Below, piece after piece: positions 1 to 8,165 of a DNA stretch of 33,877 bases; positions within the stretch are counted from its first letter, which is position 1; every line of letters begins with the position of its first letter. The notes below the pieces were generated by a model. It searched no databases. It was not told the DNA's origin and saw nothing but the letters and a program-made list of their open reading frames with translations. This stretch comes from Lactococcus cremoris subsp. cremoris NBRC 100676 (GTDB taxonomy: Bacteria > Bacillota > Bacilli > Lactobacillales > Streptococcaceae), in contig NZ_BCVK01000027.1 in NCBI RefSeq assembly GCF_001591705.1, positions 1 through 33,877 on the forward strand, read 5' to 3'. A program made the position numbers and the translations under genes.

Positions 1-48
1 ACCCCCACCTTTTTTGTGGGCGAAGAGTTGCAGATTAAGTTCAAGCAT
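1..48 (-). CDS. rpmA: 50S ribosomal protein L27, N-terminal fragment
   Basis: Only the first 16 codons lie in the window; the gene runs off the left edge. The peptide MLELNLQLFAHKKGGG is the Firmicute form of L27, which carries a short N-terminal extension (here MLELNLQLF) absent from E. coli L27. In this phylum the extension is removed after the Phe by the cysteine protease Prp, exposing the AHKKGGG end that reaches the peptidyl-transferase centre. The prp stop codon lies one base upstream of this ATG, so the two are tightly coupled. L27 is a structural protein of the large subunit. Confidence 0.95.
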   Translation of the reverse strand, partial: MLELNLQLFAHKKGGG

Positions 49-49
49 G

Positions 50-385
50 TTATTGCCCTCCATTTTCAAATTTAAGTGTAATGTACTGACCATAGCTTTT
101 CTCAACTGCTTTCATCGAATTTGCAAAAGCTTCGAGCAAAGTTTGAGCCAATACGCCTTGTTTTTCAGGTATGCTCAAAGGAATTTCAACATACAAGTAA
201 CCATCTTCCGTTTGAGTCACAGGTTTAATGTGAGCCATTTCGTAGATATTATTTGCAGTCGTAATTGATAGAACGCTGACCGCCGCACAGACTACATCGT
301 GTCCGTACTCGCCAGATTCAGCATGTCCTGAGATTTCATAAGAAACAATCTTGTCTCTTTTTGTCCTGATACAAGCTTCAATCAT
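50..385 (-). CDS. prp: Ribosomal-processing cysteine protease Prp (YsxB family)
   Basis: A 111-residue protein encoded between the L21 and L27 genes, the invariant position of prp in Firmicutes. The signature GHAESGEYGHDVVCAA occupies residues 20-35; His21 and Cys33 match the catalytic dyad described for the family. Prp cleaves the N-terminal extension of L27, whose start with an intact LQLF/AHKK site lies immediately downstream. The length is normal. The start codon lies just after the rplU stop (2-bp gap) and the stop is 1 bp before rpmA, so the three genes form one transcript. Function rests on family knowledge plus visible dyad and substrate; no alternative is likely. Confidence 0.95.
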   Translation of the reverse strand: MIEACIRTKRDKIVSYEISGHAESGEYGHDVVCAAVSVLSITTANNIYEMAHIKPVTQTEDGYLYVEIPLSIPEKQGVLAQTLLEAFANSMKAVEKSYGQYITLKFENGGQ

Positions 386-387
386 AA

Positions 388-702
388 TTAAGCGTTAACT
401 GATTTGATAACAACTTTAGTGTATGGTTGACGGTGACCTTGTTTACGGTGTGAGTGTTTTTTAGGTTTGTATTGGAAAGTAACAACTTTCTTTTGCTTGC
501 CATGTTTTTCGACTTCACCAACAACAGTTGCGCCTTCAACGAGCGGTGCACCAACTTTAGTTGTTTCGCCTCCGACAAAGATAACTTCGTCGAAAGTAAC
601 GGTTTGACCAGCTTCAACATTGAGTTTTTCAACGTAGATTACTGAACCTTCTTCAACTTTAACTTGTTTACCACCAGTTTTGATGATTGCATAGTTTGAC
701 AT
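388..702 (-). CDS. rplU: 50S ribosomal protein L21
   Basis: The 104-residue product is full-length L21: it opens with [13 protein letters not shown] and has the basic [14 protein letters not shown] segment near the C-terminus that contacts 23S rRNA. It is the first gene of rplU-prp-rpmA. A strong Shine-Dalgarno (AAGGAGG) lies 7 bases before the ATG. Expression probably depends on the consensus promoter at 840-868 and the structured leader between promoter and gene, since L21 leaders in Firmicutes are thought to mediate autogenous control. Confidence 0.97.
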   Translation of the reverse strand: MSNYAIIKTGGKQVKVEEGSVIYVEKLNVEAGQTVTFDEVIFVGGETTKVGAPLVEGATVVGEVEKHGKQKKVVTFQYKPKKHSHRKQGHRQPYTKVVIKSVNA

Positions 703-839
703 TGTGATTCCTCCTTGTTAGATTTCATCGCTTTTAAGTCAAGCGACTGTTAGACTCGCCTTTGTTCGTGGGCTTACGCCACTTATTACGAAACTTCGTG
801 CGGTTGCACTTTATGAGATTTCACAAAGACAACTATATT
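703..839 (-). promoter_or_regulatory. rplU 5' leader, candidate L21-leader RNA
   Basis: About 130 nt of leader separate the predicted transcription start (near 833) from rplU. Read on the minus strand it can form several short stems: GTGC/GCAC, CGAA/TTCG, a GTGG...CCAC stem closing a GTAA loop, and CGCTT...AAAGCG. A leader this long and structured in front of rplU matches the known L21-leader class of low-GC Gram-positives. The assignment is by position and foldability, not by covariance. Confidence 0.5.
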
Positions 840-868
840 ATTATACTACTTCTTTTTCTACTTTTCAA
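840..868 (-). promoter_or_regulatory. rplU-prp-rpmA promoter
   Basis: On the minus strand TTGAAA (868-863) is followed after 17 bp by a perfect TATAAT (845-840). It starts 4 bp beyond the stop codon of the upstream membrane-protein gene, so no separate terminator fits between them. Confidence 0.8.
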
Positions 869-871
869 GTC

Positions 872-2047
872 TTATTTTTCACTTTTTTCTTTGATACCAT
901 TAAGTGAGACCTGATATATTTTTTTTGTATTCCAAAGCATATTAATAAGTGTATTAACCAATAAGAGTAACCAAGCAAAAGAAAGGCTAAACGATAATAT
1001 TTCAAATGCAGTCAATGTCAAATAATGTATTGGATGCCATAATACATAAGAAATTAAAATAAGAGCAACAATAAAATAGGACATTCGATATAAATTAGGG
1101 TCGGCATTTGGTAAAAACCAACGAATTCCTAGTATTGAAATAGCCATAAATAAGACAATTAATTGAGCAACAATATCATGAGCAATATGCATCCAACCTG
1201 GGTCATTGGGAATCAATCCCACTAAAGCAATAGAAATTGCGCAGAGTGTTAGTAAGACTTGTAAAATATTTTGACGATAATGACTTCCTGCTTTTTGACG
1301 AAGAGCAACAAAAATATAATCAATTAATGCCGCAAAGAGAGCCGCAGAAACAATCAAAGTCAGATTAAATTGCCAACTCGAACGAGAGGCCTGAGTTCCA
1401 AGTAAACTAAAGTTTCTTTGCCACCAATATTGATTCCCATTAGTAGCCATACTTGAAACAAATCCGCCGACTGATACAACTAAAAGCATCGTCACCATCA
1501 TATTAATCGAAAAAGTATCCACAACAAAAATCATGACATAATTAATGATTCCAGAAAAAATTGTAAAAAGTAAGGTTGATGTAAATAATCCAAAACTTAC
1601 ACCATAAAAAATTTGTCCTAAAAACCAAAACAGCCCCATTGTCGCTAAGATTACAATCAATAAAACTGATAGGGTAACTGTGGCAAAAGTACGCCAATAA
1701 CTTCTTTTGGTCATTTGTTTATAAAACTCTTTACGTCTTGAAAAATATGCCGAAATAAAGGTCAGCATTCCTACCGCATTCGCAACGGTAATTACTGCGG
1801 TTGCCAGTGATTCATTACCTGAGAGTGCAATAACGTGTGGATGTTTTAAAACAAAGGCAAAGATAATAAATATTAGAGCCGAAGTAATGGTAGGGATAAT
1901 AAACCATTTTGCGGCCTTATCTGATTTTCGAGCATTGACTTTACGAATCGTGAAGCTGTCTGCTGCTAAATCAACGATTTCAATTTCTTCATTTTCCTGA
2001 AGGTCTAATCGCTCATATATTTCTTTGGGGAGATGTATCTTATCCAT
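872..2047 (-). CDS. Multi-pass membrane protein with N-terminal AbrB-like domain (DUF998-like)
   Basis: The frame stays open further upstream, but the natural start is the ATG at 2047: it overlaps the end of the preceding gene (AATGGATAA) and opens MDKIHLPKEIYERLDLQEN, the start of a SpoVT/AbrB-type swapped-hairpin domain (about residues 1-40). The product is 391 aa. Residues about 50-385 are strongly hydrophobic, with roughly ten membrane segments resembling DUF998-type integral membrane proteins. A cytoplasmic AbrB-like DNA- or dimer-binding module tethered to a membrane bundle suggests a sensor or membrane-anchored regulator, but no ligand or target is visible. Translational coupling to the DUF1934 gene suggests co-expression. 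Confidence 0.7.
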   Translation of the reverse strand: MDKIHLPKEIYERLDLQENEEIEIVDLAADSFTIRKVNARKSDKAAKWFIIPTITSALIFIIFAFVLKHPHVIALSGNESLATAVITVANAVGMLTFISAYFSRRKEFYKQMTKRSYWRTFATVTLSVLLIVILATMGLFWFLGQIFYGVSFGLFTSTLLFTIFSGIINYVMIFVVDTFSINMMVTMLLVVSVGGFVSSMATNGNQYWWQRNFSLLGTQASRSSWQFNLTLIVSAALFAALIDYIFVALRQKAGSHYRQNILQVLLTLCAISIALVGLIPNDPGWMHIAHDIVAQLIVLFMAISILGIRWFLPNADPNLYRMSYFIVALILISYVLWHPIHYLTLTAFEILSFSLSFAWLLLLVNTLINMLWNTKKIYQVSLNGIKEKSEK

Positions 2048-2438
2048 TTTTTCTTCCTTTCGCTTCTTCTGTCCAATCAATTCTAAGGTGATAATCTGCA
2101 ATTTTTTGGGCACCTTGCGAAAGCTGATAATTAATTTTGATAATTTTTCTTTCTTGATCAATACTCAAAGTATTTGTAAAAAGAGAAAGCTCACCCAACC
2201 CCTCGTATTCGGTTAATGTCGTACCTTTCGGTTGAAAATGCATTTTGATTGGTCGCTTGGCAAAACGAGTCATAATAACTTCATCTTCTTCAATTTTGAG
2301 AAGCACCTTCTCATTTGCCGCGTTCTCGTATTTAAGCAGAGTTTGTAAATTAACTTTTTTAAACTCTCCTTGATATATTTCCTTGACCAATTCTTCTTGC
2401 TGGTCAATTTTAATTCTATTCCTAATTATAATTTCCAT
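2040..2438 (-). CDS. DUF1934 / YwiB-like beta-barrel protein
   Basis: The 132-residue protein resembles the YwiB/DUF1934 family, small calycin-like barrels of unknown function. The family pattern is visible: a central segment EDEVIMTRFAKRPIKMHF followed by LTEYEGLGELSLFTNTLSI and a late INYQLSQGAQKIADYHLRI strand. No signal peptide or membrane segment is seen. Its stop overlaps the ATG of the AbrB/membrane protein. No good Shine-Dalgarno precedes the ATG, and a TATAGT -10-like box lies only 11 bp upstream, so the 5' UTR, if any, is very short. Confidence 0.6.
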   Translation of the reverse strand: MEIIIRNRIKIDQQEELVKEIYQGEFKKVNLQTLLKYENAANEKVLLKIEEDEVIMTRFAKRPIKMHFQPKGTTLTEYEGLGELSLFTNTLSIDQERKIIKINYQLSQGAQKIADYHLRIDWTEEAKGRKNG

Positions 2439-2610
2439 AATAACATTTTACTATATTTCGATGAATAATAAAAACATAGTAGTAAGGGAAAAAATCCCGA
2501 TGATAAGGGTCTGCATTTTAATATAAAATAGGGTATAATTAAGATAAAATAAGGAAAAATTTATTTATTTTAATTTAAAATTGACCTTAAAATTTAGAGG
2601 GGGTTTTGTT

Positions 2611-3954
2611 TTGGAAAAAGTCTTTCGCGACCCAGTTCATGATTATATTACAGTGACACATCCAGTAATTTCTGAACTGATTGATACTGCTGAATTTCAG
2701 CGTTTAAGACGAATTAAACAGCTTGGAACGTCAAGTTTCACTTTTCACGGAGCTGAACACACGCGCTTCTCCCACTGTCTGGGTGTTTATCATATCGCCA
2801 AACGTATCACAGATTATTTCAGCTTAAATTTTCCTTTGGAATGGAATCCTGACGAAAATCTTTTAACACAATGTGCCGCTCTTTTACACGATGTCGGACA
2901 TGGAGCTTATTCACATACTTTTGAAGGTTTATTTAATACAGACCATGAAGCGGTCACTCGTGAAATCATTACTTCACCAGATACAGAAATTAATGCCATT
3001 TTACGCAAGGTATCTGCTGATTTCCCTGAAAAGGTAGCATCTGTCATTTCACATGAATATCCTAATCCTCAAGTTGTTCAATTGATTTCCAGTCAAATTG
3101 ATGCTGACAGAATGGATTATCTCCTGCGAGATGCTTATTTTACTGGTGCAGTTTATGGACAATTTGATTTGACCTGGATTTTAAGGGTCATCGTTCCAAC
3201 CGAAAATGGAATTGCTTTTAAATATTCGGGAATGCATGCGGTCGAAGATTATATTGTCAGCCGTTATCAAATGTATATGCAGGTTTATTTTCATGCTGCC
3301 TCACGTTCAATGGAAGTTTTACTGCAAAAATTACTAGCCCGTGCTAAATTTTTATACAATCTTCATCCTGATTATTTCGCAATGAGCAGTCCTTGCCTCG
3401 TCCCATTTTTTGAAAAAAACCATAATTTAAAGTATTATTTACGACTTGATGACGGGGTGATGAATACCTATTTTCAAGTTTGGATGAGCCACGAGGATGA
3501 AATTCTTGCTGATTTAGCTTCTGCTTATGTCAATCGTCATTTGCTGAAATCAATTACTTTTGACCCTAAAGCCGTGGAGCTTAAAGATTTAGATTTTTTA
3601 TCTTCTTTAGTAGAAGAGGCTGGATTTAATCCTGACTATTACACTGGGATTCATAGTAATTATGATTTACCTTATGACTTTTATCGACCAAGTTCTGAAA
3701 AACCACGTACTGAAATAAAAATTCTAAAAAAAAACGGTTCGCTGACAGAGCTGTCAGTACTCTCTCCACTTATTAAAAGTTTGACAGGAACAATTCACGG
3801 AAACAGTCGTTTTTATTTTCCAAAAGTAATGCTTGAAAATCCTGAATTTACAAAATACATCGTCAATGACAGCTTAATTACTGACAGCATTCAGCCTACC
3901 GAAATTGCTGACAAGGCTGTCAGTCAACAATTATCACTTGATGATAATCTTTAA
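2611..3954 (+). CDS. HD-domain nucleotide phosphohydrolase (YwfO/EF1143-like)
   Basis: A 447-residue member of the HD superfamily. The metal ligands of the H...HD...D motif are visible: His55 (TRFSH), His93-Asp94 (LLHDVGHG) and Asp164 (SQIDADRMDYL). FRDPVHDYI and RLRRIKQLGTSSFTFHGAEH match the branch that includes the E. faecalis dNTP triphosphohydrolase EF1143 and B. subtilis YwfO. The likely role is hydrolysis of dNTPs or related nucleotides in the cytoplasm. The chosen start is the TTG at 2611: a strong GAGGGGG lies 7 bases upstream and homologues start near EKVFRDPVH. A more 5' TTG at 2581 is in frame but lacks a ribosome site. Promoter TATAAT at 2534-2539. The HAD gene follows after 52 bp. 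Confidence 0.85.
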   Translation: MEKVFRDPVHDYITVTHPVISELIDTAEFQRLRRIKQLGTSSFTFHGAEHTRFSHCLGVYHIAKRITDYFSLNFPLEWNPDENLLTQCAALLHDVGHGAYSHTFEGLFNTDHEAVTREIITSPDTEINAILRKVSADFPEKVASVISHEYPNPQVVQLISSQIDADRMDYLLRDAYFTGAVYGQFDLTWILRVIVPTENGIAFKYSGMHAVEDYIVSRYQMYMQVYFHAASRSMEVLLQKLLARAKFLYNLHPDYFAMSSPCLVPFFEKNHNLKYYLRLDDGVMNTYFQVWMSHEDEILADLASAYVNRHLLKSITFDPKAVELKDLDFLSSLVEEAGFNPDYYTGIHSNYDLPYDFYRPSSEKPRTEIKILKKNGSLTELSVLSPLIKSLTGTIHGNSRFYFPKVMLENPEFTKYIVNDSLITDSIQPTEIADKAVSQQLSLDDNL

Positions 3955-4006
3955 GTACTGACCCAAAATTTATTATATTATATAGAAATTAGAAAGAGAT
4001 ACTCTT

Positions 4007-4822
4007 ATGATTAAACTCGTTGCTATTGACCTTGACGGAACTTTACTTGACCCAAATCGCCAAATTACTGCCGAAGTAAAATCTGCTGTAAAAAAAGCCA
4101 AAGCGGCTGGTGTTAAAATTGTTATCACAACCGGTCGTCCTTTACCAGGTGTAGTTGATATCCTTAAAGCACTCGAATTAACTGACCAAAGTGATTATGT
4201 CATTACTTACAATGGTGGATTGGTCCAACGTGCAACAGGTGAAGAATTTATCAAAGAAACATTAAGTTCCGAAGATTGGTTAGACCTTGATGCGGCCGCC
4301 CGCAAGATTGGTCTCCCTATCCATGCGATAACCCGCGAAGGAATCTATACTCCGAATCATGATGTTGGAAGATATACCGTTCAAGAAGCTCAAATGGTAA
4401 AAATGCCACTTTATATTCGTCAGCCAGAAGATATCGCTGCTTTAGAAATTGCTAAGGTAATGATGGTTGATGAACAAGAGGCACTTGATGATGGAATTGC
4501 TTATCTCCCCTTTGAATTTTTCGAGCGTTATAATGTGGTCAAATCAACACCCTACTATTTAGAATTTATGAATAAAAAAGCTAGTAAAGGGTCTGCGGTT
4601 AAACACTTAGCTGAAAAACTTTCTTTTTATTTAGATGAAGTCATGGCCATCGGTGATGAAGAAAATGACCGTTCAATGCTTGAAGTTGCTGGTTGTCCCG
4701 TTGTAATGGAGAACGGAAAAACCGAACTGAAAAAAATCGCTAAGCACATCACAAAATCAAATGCCAAATCTGGTGTTGCTCATGCCATAAATGAATGGGT
4801 TTTAAAAGATTACCAAGCTTAA
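4007..4822 (+). CDS. Cof-type HAD-IIB sugar-phosphate phosphatase (YidA-like)
   Basis: A 271-residue cytoplasmic phosphatase of the HAD superfamily, subclass IIB. Motif I is DLDGTLLD (residues 8-15; Asp8 nucleophile, Asp10 acid/base), motif II lies in VITTGRP, the motif III lysine is in KKASKGSAVKHL, and motif IV is GDEENDRSML. The length and the alpha/beta cap between motifs II and III match Cof/YidA enzymes, which dephosphorylate sugar phosphates or flavin-related compounds; the substrate cannot be read from sequence. A Shine-Dalgarno-like AGAAAGAG precedes the ATG. It may be co-transcribed with the HD gene. Confidence 0.85.
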   Translation: MIKLVAIDLDGTLLDPNRQITAEVKSAVKKAKAAGVKIVITTGRPLPGVVDILKALELTDQSDYVITYNGGLVQRATGEEFIKETLSSEDWLDLDAAARKIGLPIHAITREGIYTPNHDVGRYTVQEAQMVKMPLYIRQPEDIAALEIAKVMMVDEQEALDDGIAYLPFEFFERYNVVKSTPYYLEFMNKKASKGSAVKHLAEKLSFYLDEVMAIGDEENDRSMLEVAGCPVVMENGKTELKKIAKHITKSNAKSGVAHAINEWVLKDYQA

Positions 4823-4846
4823 TTAGCAAATTTATAAGCATTATTG

Positions 4847-4935
4847 TTTTCTCATCAACCTTGAAAGGTTATAATAAGATTATAGAAAGATATCACAAGA
4901 TATCAGATAGATAAGTTTATCTTCTATCCTATTCT
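4847..4935 (+). promoter_or_regulatory. Promoter and operator-like hairpins upstream of the yqkB-like gene
   Basis: TATAAT at 4870-4875 has a weak -35 (TTTTCT, 4847-4852) at 17 bp. Directly downstream are GATATC-ACAA-GATATC, an inverted repeat with a 4-base loop, and a second foldable element built from GATAGATAA and TTATC/TCTATC. These occupy the start of the transcript and could be an operator or a 5' stabilising structure. Confidence 0.4.
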
Positions 4936-4960
4936 TTTCATTATCTAGGGAGGTAATAAA

Positions 4961-5326
4961 ATGAAAATTACATTTGATGAAAAAACAGCTGCTAAAATTA
5001 AAGCACTTGGCGATGTTGATTTAGTTTTTGATTTTGACCATACTTTGAGTGAAGTGAATACTGAGGTAGATGCTTGTGCTGGTGGAATTTCTCGTTATCG
5101 TATTGTAGCGGTAGAAAAAGGGAATGTTCCAGAAGAATTTGATGCAAGTATTGATTCTGAATTTGGCCCAATTTATTATAAAGGTTATGGTTCTTATTTC
5201 TTCCAAGATGAAATGTCAACCAAAATCAACACTTCTTATAATTTGATTGAGTTACGCAGTACTGCTGAATTACTCAGTCCCAACTTGTTAATTGTTGACT
5301 TCCGTGGAAAACAAAAAGCGAGTTGA
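4961..5326 (+). CDS. YqkB-type HesB-fold protein (iron-sulfur cluster biosynthesis family)
   Basis: A 121-residue soluble protein that I assign to the Fe-S_biosyn/HesB fold family, YqkB-like branch. It starts MKITFDEKTAAKIKAL, as these proteins do, and contains a GPIYYKGYGSYFFQDEM segment. The conserved CxC pair of A-type Fe-S carriers is absent; only one Cys (AxACAGG region) is present, so a carrier role is uncertain. An excellent AGGGAGG ribosome site lies 7 bases from the ATG. It is followed directly by a bidirectional terminator shared with the convergent nif3-like gene. Confidence 0.65.
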   Translation: MKITFDEKTAAKIKALGDVDLVFDFDHTLSEVNTEVDACAGGISRYRIVAVEKGNVPEEFDASIDSEFGPIYYKGYGSYFFQDEMSTKINTSYNLIELRSTAELLSPNLLIVDFRGKQKAS

Positions 5327-5331
5327 TAATT

Positions 5332-5362
5332 AAAAAAAAGACCCTCCAAGAGGGTCTTTTTT
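5332..5362. terminator. Bidirectional rho-independent terminator
   Basis: Perfect stem GACCCTC-CAA-GAGGGTC (5340-5356) flanked by A8 on the left and T6 on the right. It can stop transcription of the plus-strand yqkB-like gene and of the minus-strand nif3-like gene. The nif3 stop codon touches its T-tract. Confidence 0.95.
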
Positions 5363-6134
5363 ATATATCATAAAATGGATTTGTCTTTTCTTTACTTTCA
5401 TAAATCTTGACATCTGTACCAAAAGACCGAAGTTTATCAGCGACTAAACCGATAAATTTCTGCTCAATATAGTGTCCAGGGTCTATTCCAATCAGACCGG
5501 CTGACAGCATATCATGACCGATATGATAATAAATATCTCCTGTCAGATATACATCAGCTCCTTTAGCTAAAGCTTTCGGCCATAATTTCCCACCAGAGCC
5601 GCCACAAATTGCCACTCGTTCAATTTTTTGAGTCAAATCATGATTATAAGTGACAAGTCGTAGTCTATCTAATTCAAAAACTTCTTTCACTTTTTCTGTC
5701 AGCACTGACAAATCTGTACCTTCAATATTTCCGACACGGCCCAATCCTTCATCATCATCCAGCACCTCAACATCAGTAAGTCCAAGTAATTGAGCAAAAT
5801 AATCGTTCAATCCCCCCTTGACAACATCAATATTGGTATGACTAGTATAAACGGCAATACCAGCTTGAGCCAAATCTAATACTAATTTTTCTTGGTTATC
5901 CATTGAAGTTAGAGCAGTCAATGGCCGAAAAATCAAAGGATGTTTAGCAATAATCAAATCTACACCCAGTGATTTTGCTTCTGCCACTGTTTGCTCGCGA
6001 ATATCCAAGGTCACCAAAACTTTTGTCAGTTCTTGTTCGGGATTACCAACTTGTAATCCAACTGGGTCTCCTTCAACTGCCAGCTCTTTTGGACAAAAGC
6101 TTTCATATTTAGACATAAATTCAGAAATCTTCAT
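5361..6134 (-). CDS. Nif3-like dinuclear metal centre protein (YqfO family)
   Basis: A 257-residue member of the NIF3/GTP cyclohydrolase 1 type 2 homologue family, short form without the central PII-like insert. Family blocks are clear: KHPLIFRPL (65-72), HTNIDVVKGGLN, ICGGSGG and the C-terminal IDPGHYIEQ that supplies His and Glu metal ligands. The usual His-His pair of the first block is Lys64-His65 here, which may alter one metal site. The physiological reaction of the family is unsettled. The start overlaps the trmK stop (ATGA), the same order as yqfN-yqfO in Bacillus. It ends the dnaD operon at a strong terminator. Confidence 0.9.
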   Translation of the reverse strand: MKISEFMSKYESFCPKELAVEGDPVGLQVGNPEQELTKVLVTLDIREQTVAEAKSLGVDLIIAKHPLIFRPLTALTSMDNQEKLVLDLAQAGIAVYTSHTNIDVVKGGLNDYFAQLLGLTDVEVLDDDEGLGRVGNIEGTDLSVLTEKVKEVFELDRLRLVTYNHDLTQKIERVAICGGSGGKLWPKALAKGADVYLTGDIYYHIGHDMLSAGLIGIDPGHYIEQKFIGLVADKLRSFGTDVKIYESKEKTNPFYDI

Positions 6135-6820
6135 TGAAGAACCTCCTTTATTTTGGCAATTTCTGTCAAAACTTCTTCGCGTTTTTCAGTTTGTTCATCA
6201 GGTAGACGGTCAATGATTTTATTCAAAGTATTCAATTCTTTTTGCCATTTTTGTTGGAAAATAACCGATTTTTCTTTGGATAAAAATGGACCAAACAGTA
6301 AATCATTTGCTGATAAGACCGGATTTTCATTTGTAGTAGGTTCTGCAACAATAATTTCGTAGAACTTGCCTGCCTCTAATAAAATTTGTTCCGCCTTTAT
6401 GACAAATTGATGCTCTGTCAGCCACTGACGCAAGGTATCCTCATGATTATTTGCTTGTAATATCAAACGCTTAACAGAACTTAACTTACCTTTACCCGCT
6501 TCCAAGATTTCAGAAATTAAAATACCGCCCATACCAGCAATTACAATCGTATCAATCTTATCAACATTCTCGATGGCCGCTAAACCATTAGCCAACCTCA
6601 CTTGAATATTCTCTTTTAAATTTGCTTGTGCAACATGGTTTTTAGCAATTTCAAAAGGACCCTTGACTACTTCACCAGCCACTGCAAATTCAACTTCATT
6701 TTTTTGTACAAGATATGTCGGTAAATAGGCATGGTCTGAACCGATATCAGCCAATTTCGCCCCTTTATCGACATAGTCAGCAACTGCTTTCAAACGTTTT
6801 GAAAGTTTAATTTCATTCAT
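6131..6820 (-). CDS. trmK: tRNA (adenine-22-N1)-methyltransferase TrmK
   Basis: A 229-residue class I SAM-dependent methyltransferase of the TrmK/YqfN family. The SAM-binding motif I LADIGSDHAYLPTYL (residues 23-37) and the motif IV-like VIAGMGG are present, and the C-terminal part (from about 165) is the family's helical domain. TrmK makes m1A22 in tRNAs of Gram-positive bacteria. Start and stop overlap both neighbours (8 bp with nth, 4 bp with nif3), giving strict translational coupling. Confidence 0.92.
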   Translation of the reverse strand: MNEIKLSKRLKAVADYVDKGAKLADIGSDHAYLPTYLVQKNEVEFAVAGEVVKGPFEIAKNHVAQANLKENIQVRLANGLAAIENVDKIDTIVIAGMGGILISEILEAGKGKLSSVKRLILQANNHEDTLRQWLTEHQFVIKAEQILLEAGKFYEIIVAEPTTNENPVLSANDLLFGPFLSKEKSVIFQQKWQKELNTLNKIIDRLPDEQTEKREEVLTEIAKIKEVLQ

Positions 6821-7469
6821 TTTCTAAATATTTCTTTCCAAATTTACAATAATCTAATACGGGGCAACCTGCACACTTAGGCTTTTTCGCTGTACAATGA
6901 TAGCGACCAAAGAAAATCAAGTGATGATGAGATTGAACCCATTTATCTTCAGGAATCAACTTCATCAGTTTTTCTTCAACTTCTAAAACAGTCGCTTTTT
7001 GCGCAACAATATCCAATCGCTTAGAAACTCGCTCAACATGTGTATCAACCGCAATCCCTGGGATTCCATAAGCTTCCGCTAGAACAACATTAGCCGTTTT
7101 TCGCCCGACTCCAGGTAGAGTCTGTAAAAGCTTTTTATCTTTCGGCAAGTCCGGTAAAATCCCTCCGAAGTCCGCCACTAACATTTGTGAAGTTCGCAGA
7201 ATATTTTTAGCTTTAGTTTTATAAAGACCGATTGTTCGAATCAACGCTTCAATCTCTTCTACTTTAGCTTGTGACATGGTTTGAGCATCCGGAAAAGCAG
7301 CAAAAAGTGCCGGCGTCGCCTTATTGACTCCTTTGTCAGTTGCTTGAGCAGATAAAATTGTCGCAATCAATAGTTGAAAAGGCGTCTCCCAAACCAGTTC
7401 TCCATGTGCTTGGGGAAACATTTCTTCAATGATTGCTAAAGCTTCAAGATATCTTTTTTTACTTAACAT
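6813..7469 (-). CDS. nth: Endonuclease III
   Basis: A 218-residue base-excision repair glycosylase/AP lyase for oxidised pyrimidines. The helix-hairpin-helix LPGVGRKTANVVL contains the catalytic Lys124, with Asp142 in VDTHVERV. The C-terminal [4Fe-4S] loop is complete: Cys192-x6-Cys199-x2-Cys202-x5-Cys208. It follows dnaD after about 20 bp, a pairing conserved in Firmicutes, and overlaps trmK. Confidence 0.97.
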   Translation of the reverse strand: MLSKKRYLEALAIIEEMFPQAHGELVWETPFQLLIATILSAQATDKGVNKATPALFAAFPDAQTMSQAKVEEIEALIRTIGLYKTKAKNILRTSQMLVADFGGILPDLPKDKKLLQTLPGVGRKTANVVLAEAYGIPGIAVDTHVERVSKRLDIVAQKATVLEVEEKLMKLIPEDKWVQSHHHLIFFGRYHCTAKKPKCAGCPVLDYCKFGKKYLENE

Positions 7470-7490
7470 AATGTTTGTCCATTATCTATT

Positions 7491-8159
7491 TTATCCATTC
7501 CAAGGTCCGTCTAAAGGAATGTAAAAATCTTCTTGCGGTTTCTTTCTTTTAGCTTCTTCACGTTCCATTTGACGACTTTCAATCGCTTGAACTGAATTAA
7601 CCCCATCGTTTTTCCAATTGCGCAAAATAGCTTTTATGTAGTTTAATGATACTTTGCGATTTAAAACCGCTTCTCGTAAGGCTTGTTTTATCAAAGACAA
7701 GTCATAACCATCCTCAAAAAGCCAAGCACGCAATTCTTCCATTTGAACAGGAGAAATCATCCCCATTTCCGCCTCAAACATGCTAATCAACTCTTTAAGT
7801 TGACCTTCATCTTGAACTTTTTTATCCTCTGCTTTAAGATTTATCGCTGGAGAACCCACTAGTTCATCTAAATGCTTGAAGGCTGGACTAATATCAAAGA
7901 AAGTTTCCATTTCTCCATCAATCTCAATCAATGTAACTTTCATTGCCCCAAATTTGGACAAACTATCAATCGCCTGATTAACCTCAGACATTTTTTTCCC
8001 AGTCTTATCCGCAATCTCGCTGGGCGCAATTTCTCGATTTTCAAAAAAGTATAACCATACTAAAAAATCAAAAGCCGAAGGGAAAAGTTCACTAAAATGT
8101 GACAAAATCACCGTTGGTAAAACTAAATGCCCTTTGCTATATTCATCGTAATAATTCAT
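7491..8159 (-). CDS. dnaD: DNA replication initiation protein DnaD
   Basis: A 222-residue DnaD: N-terminal winged-helix oligomerisation domain (about 1-100, beginning MNYYDEYSKGHLVLPT) and C-terminal DnaD/DnaB_2 domain (about 118-190) with the YIKAILRNW motif typical of the family. It acts with DnaB/DnaI in loading the replicative helicase. The start is the ATG at 8159, aligning with streptococcal DnaD. A TTG further upstream (8195) is in frame but lies inside the -35 box and has no ribosome site. No Shine-Dalgarno precedes the ATG; the promoter places transcription start on the ATG itself, so the mRNA is predicted to be leaderless. First gene of dnaD-nth-trmK-nif3. Confidence 0.92.
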   Translation of the reverse strand: MNYYDEYSKGHLVLPTVILSHFSELFPSAFDFLVWLYFFENREIAPSEIADKTGKKMSEVNQAIDSLSKFGAMKVTLIEIDGEMETFFDISPAFKHLDELVGSPAINLKAEDKKVQDEGQLKELISMFEAEMGMISPVQMEELRAWLFEDGYDLSLIKQALREAVLNRKVSLNYIKAILRNWKNDGVNSVQAIESRQMEREEAKRKKPQEDFYIPLDGPWNG

Positions 8160-8165
8160 AGAACT

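Noticed and set aside
2439-2460. A third leaderless promoter, at the DUF1934 gene
   Set aside because: The -10-like TATAGT is 11 bp from the ATG and no -35 fits, so the start site cannot be placed with confidence.
5696-5710. CTGTCAGCACTGACA as a specific operator inside the nif3-like gene
   Set aside because: It lies in coding sequence and is explained by the general abundance of the CTGACAG motif.
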